64,000 nt of DNA from Candidatus Saccharibacteria bacterium UBA6224. GTDB taxonomy: Bacteria; Patescibacteriota; Saccharimonadia; Saccharimonadales; UBA4665. Shown here one piece after another: positions 16,078 through 24,273 of this stretch; within the stretch, counting starts at the first letter, position 1; the number at the start of each line of letters is the position of its first letter. Below the pieces are notes generated by a model. That model was not told the origin of the DNA. It was given only the letters and a program-made list of their open reading frames with translations, and did no database searches. Location: contig DJWS01000009.1 in the NCBI GenBank assembly GCA_002441585.1, positions 1 through 64,000 on the forward strand. Direction: 5' to 3'. The position numbers were made by a program, and so were the translations under genes.

Positions 16078-17304
16078 ATGCAGTACACCTTACGGCGGCA
16101 AAAGATAACCGGACGCCGCCGTTTCGTGCTACTCGGTGTCGTACTCGGATTGTTGGTCATAGGTGTAGTCGTGGCTGCGATATTTAACTACCAGGCGAGC
16201 CATGACAATGCTCCAACATCCAATAAGACAGTGGACGTCACACCAAGGTTGGCTCGAACAACCAATAGCGTCAGTACTCGAATACAATTCGTAGGCGATG
16301 TCTTTTGGGGGCGGTACATGCAGCGCAAAGCCGAACGAAGTTCGCTCGGCACCAGCTACTTTACGAGTAAGCTGAACGAAGCCGATCGTGCTGAGTACGA
16401 TGCCTGGATTGGTAACTTCGAGTGCCCGATCACATCGCGTGACGTACCCTACGACCAGCAGGTAGCCTATCTTCGGTTCAACTGTCGACCGGAGTATCTA
16501 CCGGAATTCGCCAAATGGTTCACGGCCGGCAGTCTGGCCAACAATCACACCATGAACAATGGCGGCCAATGGGGTATCGATCAGACTCGCGCCAATTTAG
16601 AGAAGTCAGGCATACAGTATTTCGGCAATTATGACATGACCAAGCTTGACGATATATGCGAAGTCATCGCCATGCCCGCCCGTACGTCAGGTGGCCAGGC
16701 TGCCAAGATTCCGGTCGCGCTGTGTGGCTACATGCAAGTTGTGAACGTCGCGCCGACCGACGCCCAGCTCCATGTCATGCAGAAGTATGCTCGTGCCATG
16801 CCGGTGATTGCCATGCCGCACATGGGCGTCGAGTATCGCACGACGGCCGAACCTCAGAAGGTCTCGGCCTACCACCGGATGATCGATAACGGCGCCGATG
16901 CAGTCATCGCCGCCCATCCGCATGTCATCCAGAACAGCGAAGCGTATAAGGGTCATCTCATAGCTTATTCGCTCGGTAATTTTCTATTCGACCAACAAAG
17001 TCTGGGCAGGGATACGACGGTCGGACTCGCTGTAGACCTTACGCTAACCATTGATGATGTGCACGCTGCCGAGCTGTACGCGAGCGTCGCACCTTCCTGT
17101 GCCAAATATCGCGATGATTGTTTGACGCGCTTGAGCCGGGATTTGCCGCGGCGGCCAGATATCAAGGTCGAGTATGGGTTTACTTGCTATGATCAGTCGA
17201 ATGCTGTCGGGGGTTTGCCGACATTGGGCAGCGCGAGCGTTTGCGCTACCGCCAAGCAGCGTGCCATGGTGGATAAATTGAGCGGTCTCGGACAATCGTG
17301 GTAA
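16078..17304 (+). CDS. CapA/PgsA-like membrane-anchored metallophosphatase
   Basis: A 408-residue protein with one N-terminal membrane helix (about residues 18-38) after a basic start, then an external CapA-type calcineurin-like domain. Visible metal-site motifs are FVGDVFWGR (about 70), GNFECPI, SLANNHTMNNGG, MPHMGVEY and AAHPHVIQ, then SLGNFLFD. CapA proteins are tied to poly-gamma-glutamate or capsule export, but CapB/CapC-type synthesis genes are not in view, so the role here is unknown. It probably shares the gap transcript. Confidence 0.88.
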   Translation: MQYTLRRQKITGRRRFVLLGVVLGLLVIGVVVAAIFNYQASHDNAPTSNKTVDVTPRLARTTNSVSTRIQFVGDVFWGRYMQRKAERSSLGTSYFTSKLNEADRAEYDAWIGNFECPITSRDVPYDQQVAYLRFNCRPEYLPEFAKWFTAGSLANNHTMNNGGQWGIDQTRANLEKSGIQYFGNYDMTKLDDICEVIAMPARTSGGQAAKIPVALCGYMQVVNVAPTDAQLHVMQKYARAMPVIAMPHMGVEYRTTAEPQKVSAYHRMIDNGADAVIAAHPHVIQNSEAYKGHLIAYSLGNFLFDQQSLGRDTTVGLAVDLTLTIDDVHAAELYASVAPSCAKYRDDCLTRLSRDLPRRPDIKVEYGFTCYDQSNAVGGLPTLGSASVCATAKQRAMVDKLSGLGQSW

Positions 17305-17353
17305 ACATGCCAAAGCGGTTATGCTACACTTGATTTCAGAGAAGGGGAGCGTG

Positions 17354-17800
17354 ATGAAAATTTACCTAGCAGCAGATCACAATGGCTTTGAATATAAGCG
17401 TAAACTGATGGATTTCTTGGGCCGTAGTGGCTACGAAGTGATTGACGAAGGTAACATCTCCCCTAACCCAGACGATGATTTTCCGCAGTTTGCTGGCGAG
17501 GCGGTGACTGCACTATTGGCCGACGGCTCACCCGACAGCCGGGCGATTCTGATTTGCGGCAGTGGTCAGGGTATGTGCATGGCAGCTAATCGTTTCAAAG
17601 GAATCCGTGCCAGTCTGTGCTGGAACCTAGAAGAAGCCCGGGCGTCACGTAATGACGACGATAGCAACGTGCTATGTCTAGCCTCTCGTTATACCGATTT
17701 CGAGGATGCCAAGCCAATCGTCCTAGCCTGGCTGGCCACACCATTCGCTGGCGCGCCTCGCTTCATCCGTCGTATTAAACAACTCGACGAATTGGGTTAG
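17354..17800 (+). CDS. rpiB: Ribose-5-phosphate isomerase B
   Basis: A 148-residue RpiB/LacAB-type isomerase interconverting ribulose-5-phosphate and ribose-5-phosphate. The start MKIYLAADHNGFEYK, the active-site loop ICGSGQGMCMAANRFKGIRA and the NDDDSNVLCL segment are family hallmarks. GAAGGGGAG before the ATG decides against the longer frame. The rpe gene follows five bases after the stop, forming a pentose phosphate operon that continues to transketolase. Confidence 0.94.
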   Translation: MKIYLAADHNGFEYKRKLMDFLGRSGYEVIDEGNISPNPDDDFPQFAGEAVTALLADGSPDSRAILICGSGQGMCMAANRFKGIRASLCWNLEEARASRNDDDSNVLCLASRYTDFEDAKPIVLAWLATPFAGAPRFIRRIKQLDELG

Positions 17801-17805
17801 GCATA

Positions 17806-18438
17806 ATGGCAGACATATGTCCGACCGTAACTGCCTATGATACCGATGAGTACCGCCGGCAGTTAGGGCGTATCACGCCGTTTGCTCGCCGCCTACACAT
17901 TGACCTGATGGATGGAGAATTTGCCCCGACCAAGTCGCCGGACCTGGACGAGATCTGGCTGCCACCTCACAAACTTTGCGATATTCATCTGATGTATCAA
18001 CGCCCGATGGAAAGCCTGCAAAAGCTAATCGGGCTTCGGCCCAACCTGGTTGTCATCCATAATGAGGCTGATGTCGATCACATGCATTTCGCGGCTGCTA
18101 TGCATGCCGAGAACATTAAGACTGGATTGGCAATACTGCATGACACACCCGTCGATCACGTAAGACAAATATTGCACAGCTTCGACCACGTTTTGGTGTT
18201 CAGCGGCAATTTGGGTCACCATGGCGGACAGGCGGATCTAAGGTTACTGGAAAAAGTCCGTCAGATTCGGCGAGAATATCCAGATGTTGAGATTGGCTGG
18301 GATGGCGGTATCGATGACCAGAATGCCGTGCCGCTTATTGATGCCGGAGTAGACGTATTGAATGTTGGCGGCTATATCCAGCGCGCCGAAAATGCCAGGG
18401 CGAATTATCAGCGCATCGAACAGGCATTGGCAAGTTAA
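17806..18438 (+). CDS. rpe: Ribulose-phosphate 3-epimerase
   Basis: A 210-residue TIM-barrel epimerase interconverting ribulose-5-P and xylulose-5-P. Metal-site motifs are HIDLMDGEFAP (about residues 31-41), DIHLMYQRP and GWDGGID near 165. The usual VNPGFGGQ loop is altered to SGNLGHHGGQ, so the protein is a divergent member and the exact substrate could differ. It sits between rpiB and transketolase, which supports the pathway assignment. Confidence 0.85.
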   Translation: MADICPTVTAYDTDEYRRQLGRITPFARRLHIDLMDGEFAPTKSPDLDEIWLPPHKLCDIHLMYQRPMESLQKLIGLRPNLVVIHNEADVDHMHFAAAMHAENIKTGLAILHDTPVDHVRQILHSFDHVLVFSGNLGHHGGQADLRLLEKVRQIRREYPDVEIGWDGGIDDQNAVPLIDAGVDVLNVGGYIQRAENARANYQRIEQALAS

Positions 18439-18489
18439 TCGGGTAGAGCCACGTCGGCGGGTCTCCTGCACATGACGATTAATTAGTGC

Positions 18490-18495
18490 TATAAT
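18490..18495 (+). promoter_or_regulatory. -10 box of the transketolase operon
   Basis: A consensus TATAAT, ten bases before the transketolase ATG, with a weak TGCACA 17 bases upstream. The leader would be only a few bases long. Confidence 0.5.
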
Positions 18496-18505
18496 CACAA
18501 GCAGT

Positions 18506-19366
18506 ATGGTGACAAAACTTAGTTTAGACGCGCTCGAAAAAAAAGCGAATGATATTCGCGAAGACATAATCCGGATGCTTGAGGAGGCTGGCAGCGGACA
18601 CAGCGCCGGTCCGCTGGGGCTGGCTGATATCGTGACCGCGCTTTATTTCAACGTAATGGATTATGACCCTAAAAATCCCGATTGGCCGGAACGGGATATA
18701 TTTTTGATGAGTAATGGCCACTGCGTACCGGTGCAATACGCTGCCATGGCACATGCCGGATTTTTCGATAGGAAAGAATTGATGACACTACGCAAATACG
18801 GTTCACGTTTGCAGGGACACCCGGAGCGTACCAAGCTGTCCGGCCTGGAGAACACCAGTGGACCGCTGGGCTGTGGCCTGAGCCAAGCCTGCGGAATGGC
18901 TCTGGCCATGCGCATGGATCACGTCGAGCGTAAGCGTTGGATTTACGTGGTGATGGGTGACGGGGAGCAAGATGAAGGCAATGTCTGGGAGGCAGCTATG
19001 CTGGCCGGCAAATACAAGCTCAGCAACATTATTGCTATCACGGATCGAAACAACATACAGATTGATGGACCGACCGAAGAGATCATGCCGCTCGAGGACC
19101 TCAAGGCCAAGTGGGAAGCCTTTGGTTGGCATGTCATAGAAATCGACGGCAACAATATCGAATCGGTGATCGATGCCTGCAGTATGGCCAAAGCTATCGA
19201 GAACAAACCGGTCATGCTGATAGCCCACACCGTTCCCGGTAAGGGAGTGGAATTCATGGAATATGACTTTACCTGGCACGGCAAACCGCCTAATCGCGAA
19301 GAGGCCAAGAAAGCGCTGCACGAGCTGCGCACTTTGGGCGGAAAGATACGGGGCGAACATGAATAA
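18506..19366 (+). CDS. Transketolase, N-terminal (ThDP-binding) subunit
   Basis: A 286-residue protein equal to the first third to half of a full transketolase. GSGHSAGPLGLADI near the start and the ThDP/Mg motif GDGEQDEGNVWEAA to DRNN (about residues 151-180) are present, and the VPGKGVEFME end is normal for split enzymes. It works with the next gene as a two-subunit transketolase moving two-carbon units in the non-oxidative pentose phosphate pathway. The downstream gene overlaps it by eight bases. Confidence 0.95.
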   Translation: MVTKLSLDALEKKANDIREDIIRMLEEAGSGHSAGPLGLADIVTALYFNVMDYDPKNPDWPERDIFLMSNGHCVPVQYAAMAHAGFFDRKELMTLRKYGSRLQGHPERTKLSGLENTSGPLGCGLSQACGMALAMRMDHVERKRWIYVVMGDGEQDEGNVWEAAMLAGKYKLSNIIAITDRNNIQIDGPTEEIMPLEDLKAKWEAFGWHVIEIDGNNIESVIDACSMAKAIENKPVMLIAHTVPGKGVEFMEYDFTWHGKPPNREEAKKALHELRTLGGKIRGEHE

Positions 19367-20339
19367 TATGCACTTGCTTACTGATATCACAGCGACCGAT
19401 ATCGTACAGGAGCCGATTCGTAAAGGCTTTGGCCGCGGACTCAAAACGATCGGCGATGCTAACGAAGCGGTCGTAGCGGCTTGCGCCGACCTGACGGATT
19501 CGACCCAGATGAGTTTGTTCAAAGAGGCACATCCGGAGCGCTTCATCGAAATCGGAGTCGCCGAACAAAACCTGGTGACCGTCGGTAGCGGTCTGGCGGC
19601 TATGGGCAAGATCCCATTTGTCAGCAGCTATGCGGCATTCATGCCGGGCCGATGCTGGGAGCAAATACGTACAACCATTTGTTTGAACGATCGTCCGGTC
19701 AAGCTGGTCGGCTCGCACGCCGGCGTTTCGGTCGGCCCGGATGGGGCTACACACCAGATGCTCGAAGACATCGCGCTCATGCGAGTATTGCCGAACATGG
19801 TAGTGTTGGCGCCAGGCGATAGCCTGGAAGCCGAAAAAGCAACGGTGGCCATGGCTGCCGACAGGCGCCCCAATTACATTCGGCTGGCTCGAGAGGCTAC
19901 GCCTGTTTTTACGACTGCCGAAACCCCATTCGAAATCGGTAAGGCCTATGTCTACACCCCCGGGGAAGACATTACTATCATTGCGACGGGCACCATGACA
20001 TATCAGGCTATGGTCGCAGCCGAGAAGCTCTACAAAGATGGTGTTGATGCCGAGGTCATTCATTGTCCGACTATCAAGCCACTTGATGCCGAGACTATTT
20101 TACATAGCGTCAGACGGACCAAGCGTGTCATCACCGTCGAAGAAGGCCAGGCGGCCGGTGGACTAGGTGGCGCAGTGGCCGAACTGTTGGCCGATAAATT
20201 CCCGGCGCGCATGCATCGTATCGGCATGCAGGACCGCTTTGGCGAGTCCGGCAACCCAAATGAACTGCTCGAAAAATTCGGGCTAACAGCTAAGCATATC
20301 CAATTGGCAGTACACGCCATGCTGGAAGAGTCCAAGTAG
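19359..20339 (+). CDS. Transketolase, C-terminal subunit
   Basis: A 326-residue partner containing the pyrimidine-binding domain (IEIGVAEQNLVTVGSGLA, with the catalytic Glu of the EQN motif) and the C-terminal transketolase domain (ITVEEGQAAGGLGGAVAELL). The ATG at 19359 overlaps the N-subunit stop; the ATG at 19368, one base after that stop, is an alternative. The frame extends upstream into the previous gene, but that part is antisense to nothing conserved and lacks homology to the family. It ends one base from the convergent receiver gene. Confidence 0.95.
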   Translation: MNNMHLLTDITATDIVQEPIRKGFGRGLKTIGDANEAVVAACADLTDSTQMSLFKEAHPERFIEIGVAEQNLVTVGSGLAAMGKIPFVSSYAAFMPGRCWEQIRTTICLNDRPVKLVGSHAGVSVGPDGATHQMLEDIALMRVLPNMVVLAPGDSLEAEKATVAMAADRRPNYIRLAREATPVFTTAETPFEIGKAYVYTPGEDITIIATGTMTYQAMVAAEKLYKDGVDAEVIHCPTIKPLDAETILHSVRRTKRVITVEEGQAAGGLGGAVAELLADKFPARMHRIGMQDRFGESGNPNELLEKFGLTAKHIQLAVHAMLEESK

Positions 20340-20340
20340 C

Positions 20341-20775
20341 CTAAGACGCGCGGCGCTCTTCGGCTATAGTGTCAAGCACTTCTTCGAGACGTGGTAGGCC
20401 ATCCTTTGTGATATCTTGCACCGATGGTAGTGGTATACCATACTCTTGCAGTGGATCGGCGGAAATGCCGACGGTCACAATGGCTAGTTCGCCCAAACGG
20501 TGCCGAGTCTGATTGATTCGAACCAGTCTATCCCAGATTGCCAGTGCATCATGGCCGCGCCGGGGAGTACTAAGATTTCCGTCAAGTAACACTACATCTA
20601 ATTCGAGCTGCTCCGGCCGAGCTTTTGTTAGTACAGCAATAGCTTCGTCGAGTGTTGTTGCGGTGTCGACGATTTCGTGAGGTGTGTGCAGTAAATCTAG
20701 CCCGACAAGTTTAGTGATACTCTCGTCATCTTCAAACATAGCCACTCTGAGGCCGGGTAGTTCAGGATTCGCCAT
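20341..20775 (-). CDS. Stand-alone response-regulator receiver domain
   Basis: A 144-residue CheY-like domain without an output domain. The acidic pocket is FEDDE near residue 15 and the likely phospho-acceptor Asp is in VVLLDGNLS near 65; the usual Lys-Pro is replaced by DITKDG. Because no histidine kinase lies nearby, its partner is unknown. GATAAT eight bases before the ATG suggests a near-leaderless message. It is transcribed away from the aldolase gene, and their promoters lie within about 50 bases of each other. Confidence 0.75.
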   Translation of the reverse strand: MANPELPGLRVAMFEDDESITKLVGLDLLHTPHEIVDTATTLDEAIAVLTKARPEQLELDVVLLDGNLSTPRRGHDALAIWDRLVRINQTRHRLGELAIVTVGISADPLQEYGIPLPSVQDITKDGLPRLEEVLDTIAEERRAS

Positions 20776-20800
20776 AGGCGACGATTATCTCTCTCTGGGG

Positions 20801-20829
20801 TGGCAAATGCAAGCACAAGCATTTATACT
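20801..20829 (+). promoter_or_regulatory. Aldolase gene promoter
   Basis: TGGCAA (20801-20806), 17-base spacer, TATACT (20824-20829). The spacer contains AAGCACAAGC, similar to the AAGCATAAGC found after the gap and pfkB -10 boxes. Confidence 0.5.
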
Positions 20830-20855
20830 TATGAGCAAAAGAAGGGAAAGCAGAC

Positions 20856-21773
20856 ATGTCGCAAACACTGACAGAAATCCGGGAAAATTGTGCCAGGGCC
20901 CGCAAACGAATGACTCAGGCCAGGAAGGAGCATTGGGCTTTTGGTGCCTTTAACCTCGATGACGAACCGACGCTCATCGCCATAGCCAGGGCGGCCAAGG
21001 CCAAGGATGCGCCGGTACTCGTAGAAGTCAGCCAGGGCGAAGTCGACAGTATCGGCTTGGAAAACGTGCGGGATTTGGTCGATAACATCAAGGCCGAGTA
21101 CGGCGTTGAGATGTATATCAACCTTGACCATTCGCCATCGGTTGAAGCGGCTATCCAGGGTATCGATGCCGGCTATGAATTCATCCACATCGATATCAGC
21201 CAGGCCAACCATGATGCCACGGACGAAGAAATCGTAGCCGCAACCCGGAAGGTTGTCGAACATGCCAAATTTACCGGTGCCAGCGTGGAAAGCGAACCAC
21301 ACTACTTTGGTGGCAGCTCCAACTTGCATACCGAAAAAATAGATTACGAAGCAATCCGTAAGACATTCAGCACGCCCGAAGGGGCCAAGCAGTTCGTCGA
21401 GGCAACCGGTATAGATACCTTCGCTGCAGCCATCGGTAACCTGCACGGCAAATATCCAGTACCTAAGAAGCTCGATATTGAACTGCTCAAGGAGTTGCGC
21501 AAGGCGATTGATTGCACCATTAGCCTACATGGCGGCAGCGGTACACCGGGACACTACTTCGTCGAGGCGGTGAAGGTGGGTGTAACCAAGGTAAACATTA
21601 ACTCCGACATGCGAATTGCCTATCGCAAAGCATTGGAACGGGCACTCAAGGAAAACCCCGGTGAATACTCAACCGCAAAGTTGATTGATAAATTCGTCGT
21701 ACCGGCCGTGCAAGAGGTGGTCGAGGACAAACTCGAGATGTTCAACTGCGGTGGTAAGGCCAGAATCGATTGA
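20856..21773 (+). CDS. fba: Class II fructose-bisphosphate aldolase
   Basis: A 305-residue zinc-dependent aldolase that splits fructose-1,6-bisphosphate (or makes it). Zinc and substrate motifs are NLDHSPS (about residue 89), the ESEPHYFGG region, GNLHGKYPVP near 193, SLHGGSGTPG and VNINSDMR. Length and order match class II enzymes; tagatose-bisphosphate specificity cannot be excluded. GAAGGGAAAG precedes the ATG. The PfkB-type kinase follows 90 bases later with its own promoter. Confidence 0.94.
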   Translation: MSQTLTEIRENCARARKRMTQARKEHWAFGAFNLDDEPTLIAIARAAKAKDAPVLVEVSQGEVDSIGLENVRDLVDNIKAEYGVEMYINLDHSPSVEAAIQGIDAGYEFIHIDISQANHDATDEEIVAATRKVVEHAKFTGASVESEPHYFGGSSNLHTEKIDYEAIRKTFSTPEGAKQFVEATGIDTFAAAIGNLHGKYPVPKKLDIELLKELRKAIDCTISLHGGSGTPGHYFVEAVKVGVTKVNINSDMRIAYRKALERALKENPGEYSTAKLIDKFVVPAVQEVVEDKLEMFNCGGKARID

Positions 21774-21797
21774 CGGGAACATCCACCATGGCCTTGG

Positions 21798-21838
21798 TTG
21801 TCAAACCGGCAGCTTCGTGCCACAATTGAAGCATAAGC
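21798..21838 (+). promoter_or_regulatory. Promoter and shared leader of the PfkB kinase gene
   Basis: TTGTCA (21798-21803), 17-base spacer, CACAAT (21821-21826), then TG and AAGCATAAGC (21829-21838). The same ACAATTG-AAGCATAAGC string follows the gap -10. Confidence 0.55.
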
Positions 21839-21863
21839 ATAAATATTAGCGTAGGGGCGGGAC

Positions 21864-22871
21864 GTGAGCAAAAAGCATCTAGAAATTATTAGTGTCGGCG
21901 ATGTCGTAATCGATGACTTTATTCAACTTGCCGAAGATCAGGCGTGGACCTACACCGACGAGAGCGGCCGCAAGGTACTGGCAATGGAGTTCGGCACCAA
22001 ACTGCCGTTCGTGGACCGCGATGTGGTTTACTCCGTCGGTAACGCAGCCAATGCGGCCGTAGCCTTCACGCGTCTTGGCCTTAGCACGGGCTTTGCGACC
22101 AATGTCGGTGATGACCAGTACGGGCGTGACATCGTGACGACGCTGAAGAAGCAGGGTGTCGAGACCAATCTTGTTCGGGTCAACCCAGGCCAAAACAGCA
22201 ATTACCACTTTGTGTTGCGCTATAAATCCGAGCGCACTATCCTTATCAAACACAAGAACTATGACTACGAGTGGCCAAAATTGCATGGAGACCAGATACC
22301 GAAATGGATCTACTTCAGCTCGGTCAGTGAGTTCGCGCTGGACTATCACGACCTAGTCTGCGATTGGCTCGACGAAAATCCTGATGTAAAGATGGCCTTC
22401 CAGCCCGGAACATTCCAGATGGAGGCCGGCACCGAGCGGCTAAAACGCGTGTATCAGCGCAGTGAAGTTTTGGTGCTCAATCGCGAAGAAGCCGCGTTTG
22501 TTGGCGGTGGCAACCATGAGGATGTCCATGACCTAATCAACAAGCTGCACGAACTTGGTCCGCGCATCGTGGTCGTGACTGATGGTCCGGCTGGCGCTTA
22601 CGCTAGCGATGGCGAGAACCGTTGGAAAATGCCACTGTATCCTGACCCCAAAGAGCCGGTTGACCGGACGGGTGCCGGCGATGCCTTTGCTAGCACTTTT
22701 GTCGCTCAATTAGCCAAGGGCAATACGCTTGAGGGTGCCTTGCAGTGGGCGCCGATAAATTCGATGAGTGTTTGCCAGGCCGTTGGTGCCCAGGCCGGCT
22801 TGCTTAGCGAAGATGATCTCGAAGACTGGCTACAAAAAGCTCCCGAGTGGTATAAACCCGAGCGCTTCTAG
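21864..22871 (+). CDS. PfkB family carbohydrate kinase
   Basis: A 335-residue ribokinase-fold enzyme. The family signature DRTGAGDAFASTFVAQLAKG (about residue 270) carries the catalytic Asp, and the N-terminal ISVGDVVIDDF and Gly-rich NAANAAVAFTRLG match sugar or nucleoside binding. Next to aldolase it may act as phosphofructokinase, but ribokinase, fructokinase or adenosine-kinase activity fits equally well. The GTG start follows an AGGGGCGGG ribosome site. It converges on the next gene and shares its stop through CTAG. Confidence 0.88.
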   Translation: MSKKHLEIISVGDVVIDDFIQLAEDQAWTYTDESGRKVLAMEFGTKLPFVDRDVVYSVGNAANAAVAFTRLGLSTGFATNVGDDQYGRDIVTTLKKQGVETNLVRVNPGQNSNYHFVLRYKSERTILIKHKNYDYEWPKLHGDQIPKWIYFSSVSEFALDYHDLVCDWLDENPDVKMAFQPGTFQMEAGTERLKRVYQRSEVLVLNREEAAFVGGGNHEDVHDLINKLHELGPRIVVVTDGPAGAYASDGENRWKMPLYPDPKEPVDRTGAGDAFASTFVAQLAKGNTLEGALQWAPINSMSVCQAVGAQAGLLSEDDLEDWLQKAPEWYKPERF

Positions 22872-23467
22872 GGGTTAGGTACGATACCGCTGCGGTCAAT
22901 CAGCCGCCTGACGCCATGAATCTTACGATATTTGTTCTCGGTCATTAGCCTGGACAGTGGGATTATCTCCGTGTTCACACCGGGCGCGGCGTGCAGGATC
23001 AACGGGTCGCCATCAGATTCGGTGTAGCCGGTGGCAACGACAAGGTGATTGAGCGGATTTTCGTGCCAGTTCCGCTGGTAACCCGCTTGATCGACAATAG
23101 GTATAAAATCATCCACCTCGCCCTTGTCGGTCTGTCCAAGAAAAATGAAATCGCCCTGCTGAAACCTGGTCGCGTGCGGTTCGACGCCCTCGACATATTC
23201 GGTGTCACTGTACAGTTCGGTCAATAACAAGTCCGAGCGTAGTGGTTTGCCAAGAATCGCCGCTACATGATGGGCGACTATAATACAGTTGGTACCGCGC
23301 ACCGAACTCGACTCAAGGTTCGGCACATCACTCGGCCGCAGCGTGAAATCGTAGATTGCGCCGGTATTTAGCAGCGGGCCACTGAAGTCCTCCAGTGAGA
23401 GCCGGTTATCGTACTCGTTTGCGATGGCCCCCTTCTTTCCATTCGGTTTGCTGTAGGAATGGTGCAA
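22868..23467 (-). CDS. NlpC/P60-like cysteine peptidase candidate
   Basis: A protein of up to 199 residues. GTNCIIVAHHVAAIL, QQGDFIFLGQ, then LNHLVVATGY and LILHAAPG follow the Cys...GD-hydrophobic...His pattern of NlpC/P60 domains, with the Cys near residue 60 and the His near 145. It has no signal peptide. The start is uncertain: the frame begins with a TTG inside cofE, overlapping it by 62 bases, with a GAAAGAAGGGGG further in, so the true start may be a non-ATG codon. It is translationally linked to cofE. Confidence 0.6.
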   Translation of the reverse strand: MHHSYSKPNGKKGAIANEYDNRLSLEDFSGPLLNTGAIYDFTLRPSDVPNLESSSVRGTNCIIVAHHVAAILGKPLRSDLLLTELYSDTEYVEGVEPHATRFQQGDFIFLGQTDKGEVDDFIPIVDQAGYQRNWHENPLNHLVVATGYTESDGDPLILHAAPGVNTEIIPLSRLMTENKYRKIHGVRRLIDRSGIVPNP

Positions 23468-24194
23468 ACATGTCTTCGTCGATCGAGATTGATAATCTGG
23501 CCAGTTCCTCGGGGCTTGGATTGCGGTCCTGAAACTCTACCTTGGCATCCGTGATCAGGGCTAACGGCGTCTGTTCGTCGCCTTCACCCATGACCAGCAC
23601 GGCCGCGGCGGCTAATCCACCATCGATGCTGGCAACGCTGACAGTCAATGGCCGTCCGAAAATGTCTGGCTGGCCGACATAATCATGAAGGGCCGCAAAA
23701 CCGCTGTGCGCTAGGGCAATGCCATTGGAGCCGCGCCGTAGCGGCCGGTGTGTGCTATCGGTGATGATAACGCCCAATTGCCTCAGGCCGTGTTTTTTGC
23801 TCAGGTAGGCTCGTGCGTCATTGGCCGTCGCTTGGGGGTCCTTAGGCCAGAGTACGTAGGCATCTTGGCTATTGGATTCATCGATTCCGGCCGAGGCGAT
23901 CAACGTATTGTCCCGAATCGTGAAATTGAAGCCGAAAGCGCTGATGTGCTTGGGCATATACAGGTCAGATTCGGAGATGATTAGGGCCTCTTTGTCGACA
24001 TCATTTTTGGGTACGACACTACCTTCGCAAATCGCCACAATCTTGGAAGTTATCACCACGATGCTGCCCTCATCGAGTCGTGGCAGTGCCTGGTCCAGTA
24101 CCTGGTAAAGGGTATGAGATCCGGGCGTTATTTTGTCGGTCTTGATGGCCTTGACTTGCATGATTTCAGCAATGCGGCGGCGTGTCCCGCGCAT
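23406..24194 (-). CDS. CofE-like (F420-0:gamma-glutamyl ligase family) protein
   Basis: A 262-residue protein with the CofE family elements VITSKIVAICEG near residue 48, IITDSTHRPLRRGSNGIALAHSGF near 145, and GQPDIFGRPL. True CofE adds glutamate to coenzyme F420, but no other F420 gene is in view and such relatives occur in genomes without F420, so the actual substrate is open. AGGAGGAA lies only two bases before the ATG, unusually close; TACAAT sits about 20 bases upstream. An internal Met at residue 12 (24161) is an alternative start. Confidence 0.85.
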   Translation of the reverse strand: MRGTRRRIAEIMQVKAIKTDKITPGSHTLYQVLDQALPRLDEGSIVVITSKIVAICEGSVVPKNDVDKEALIISESDLYMPKHISAFGFNFTIRDNTLIASAGIDESNSQDAYVLWPKDPQATANDARAYLSKKHGLRQLGVIITDSTHRPLRRGSNGIALAHSGFAALHDYVGQPDIFGRPLTVSVASIDGGLAAAAVLVMGEGDEQTPLALITDAKVEFQDRNPSPEELARLSISIDEDMFAPFLQQTEWKEGGHRKRVR

Positions 24195-24273
24195 TTCCTC
24201 CTAGTTAACCGCAATTGTACCATAAAATGCCTCTTCATGACGGTATCACGCTTGTGGTAACATGATAATAACC

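Noticed and set aside
18803..20063. Long ORFs antisense to the transketolase genes
   Set aside because: They overlap two clearly conserved genes and have no independent support.
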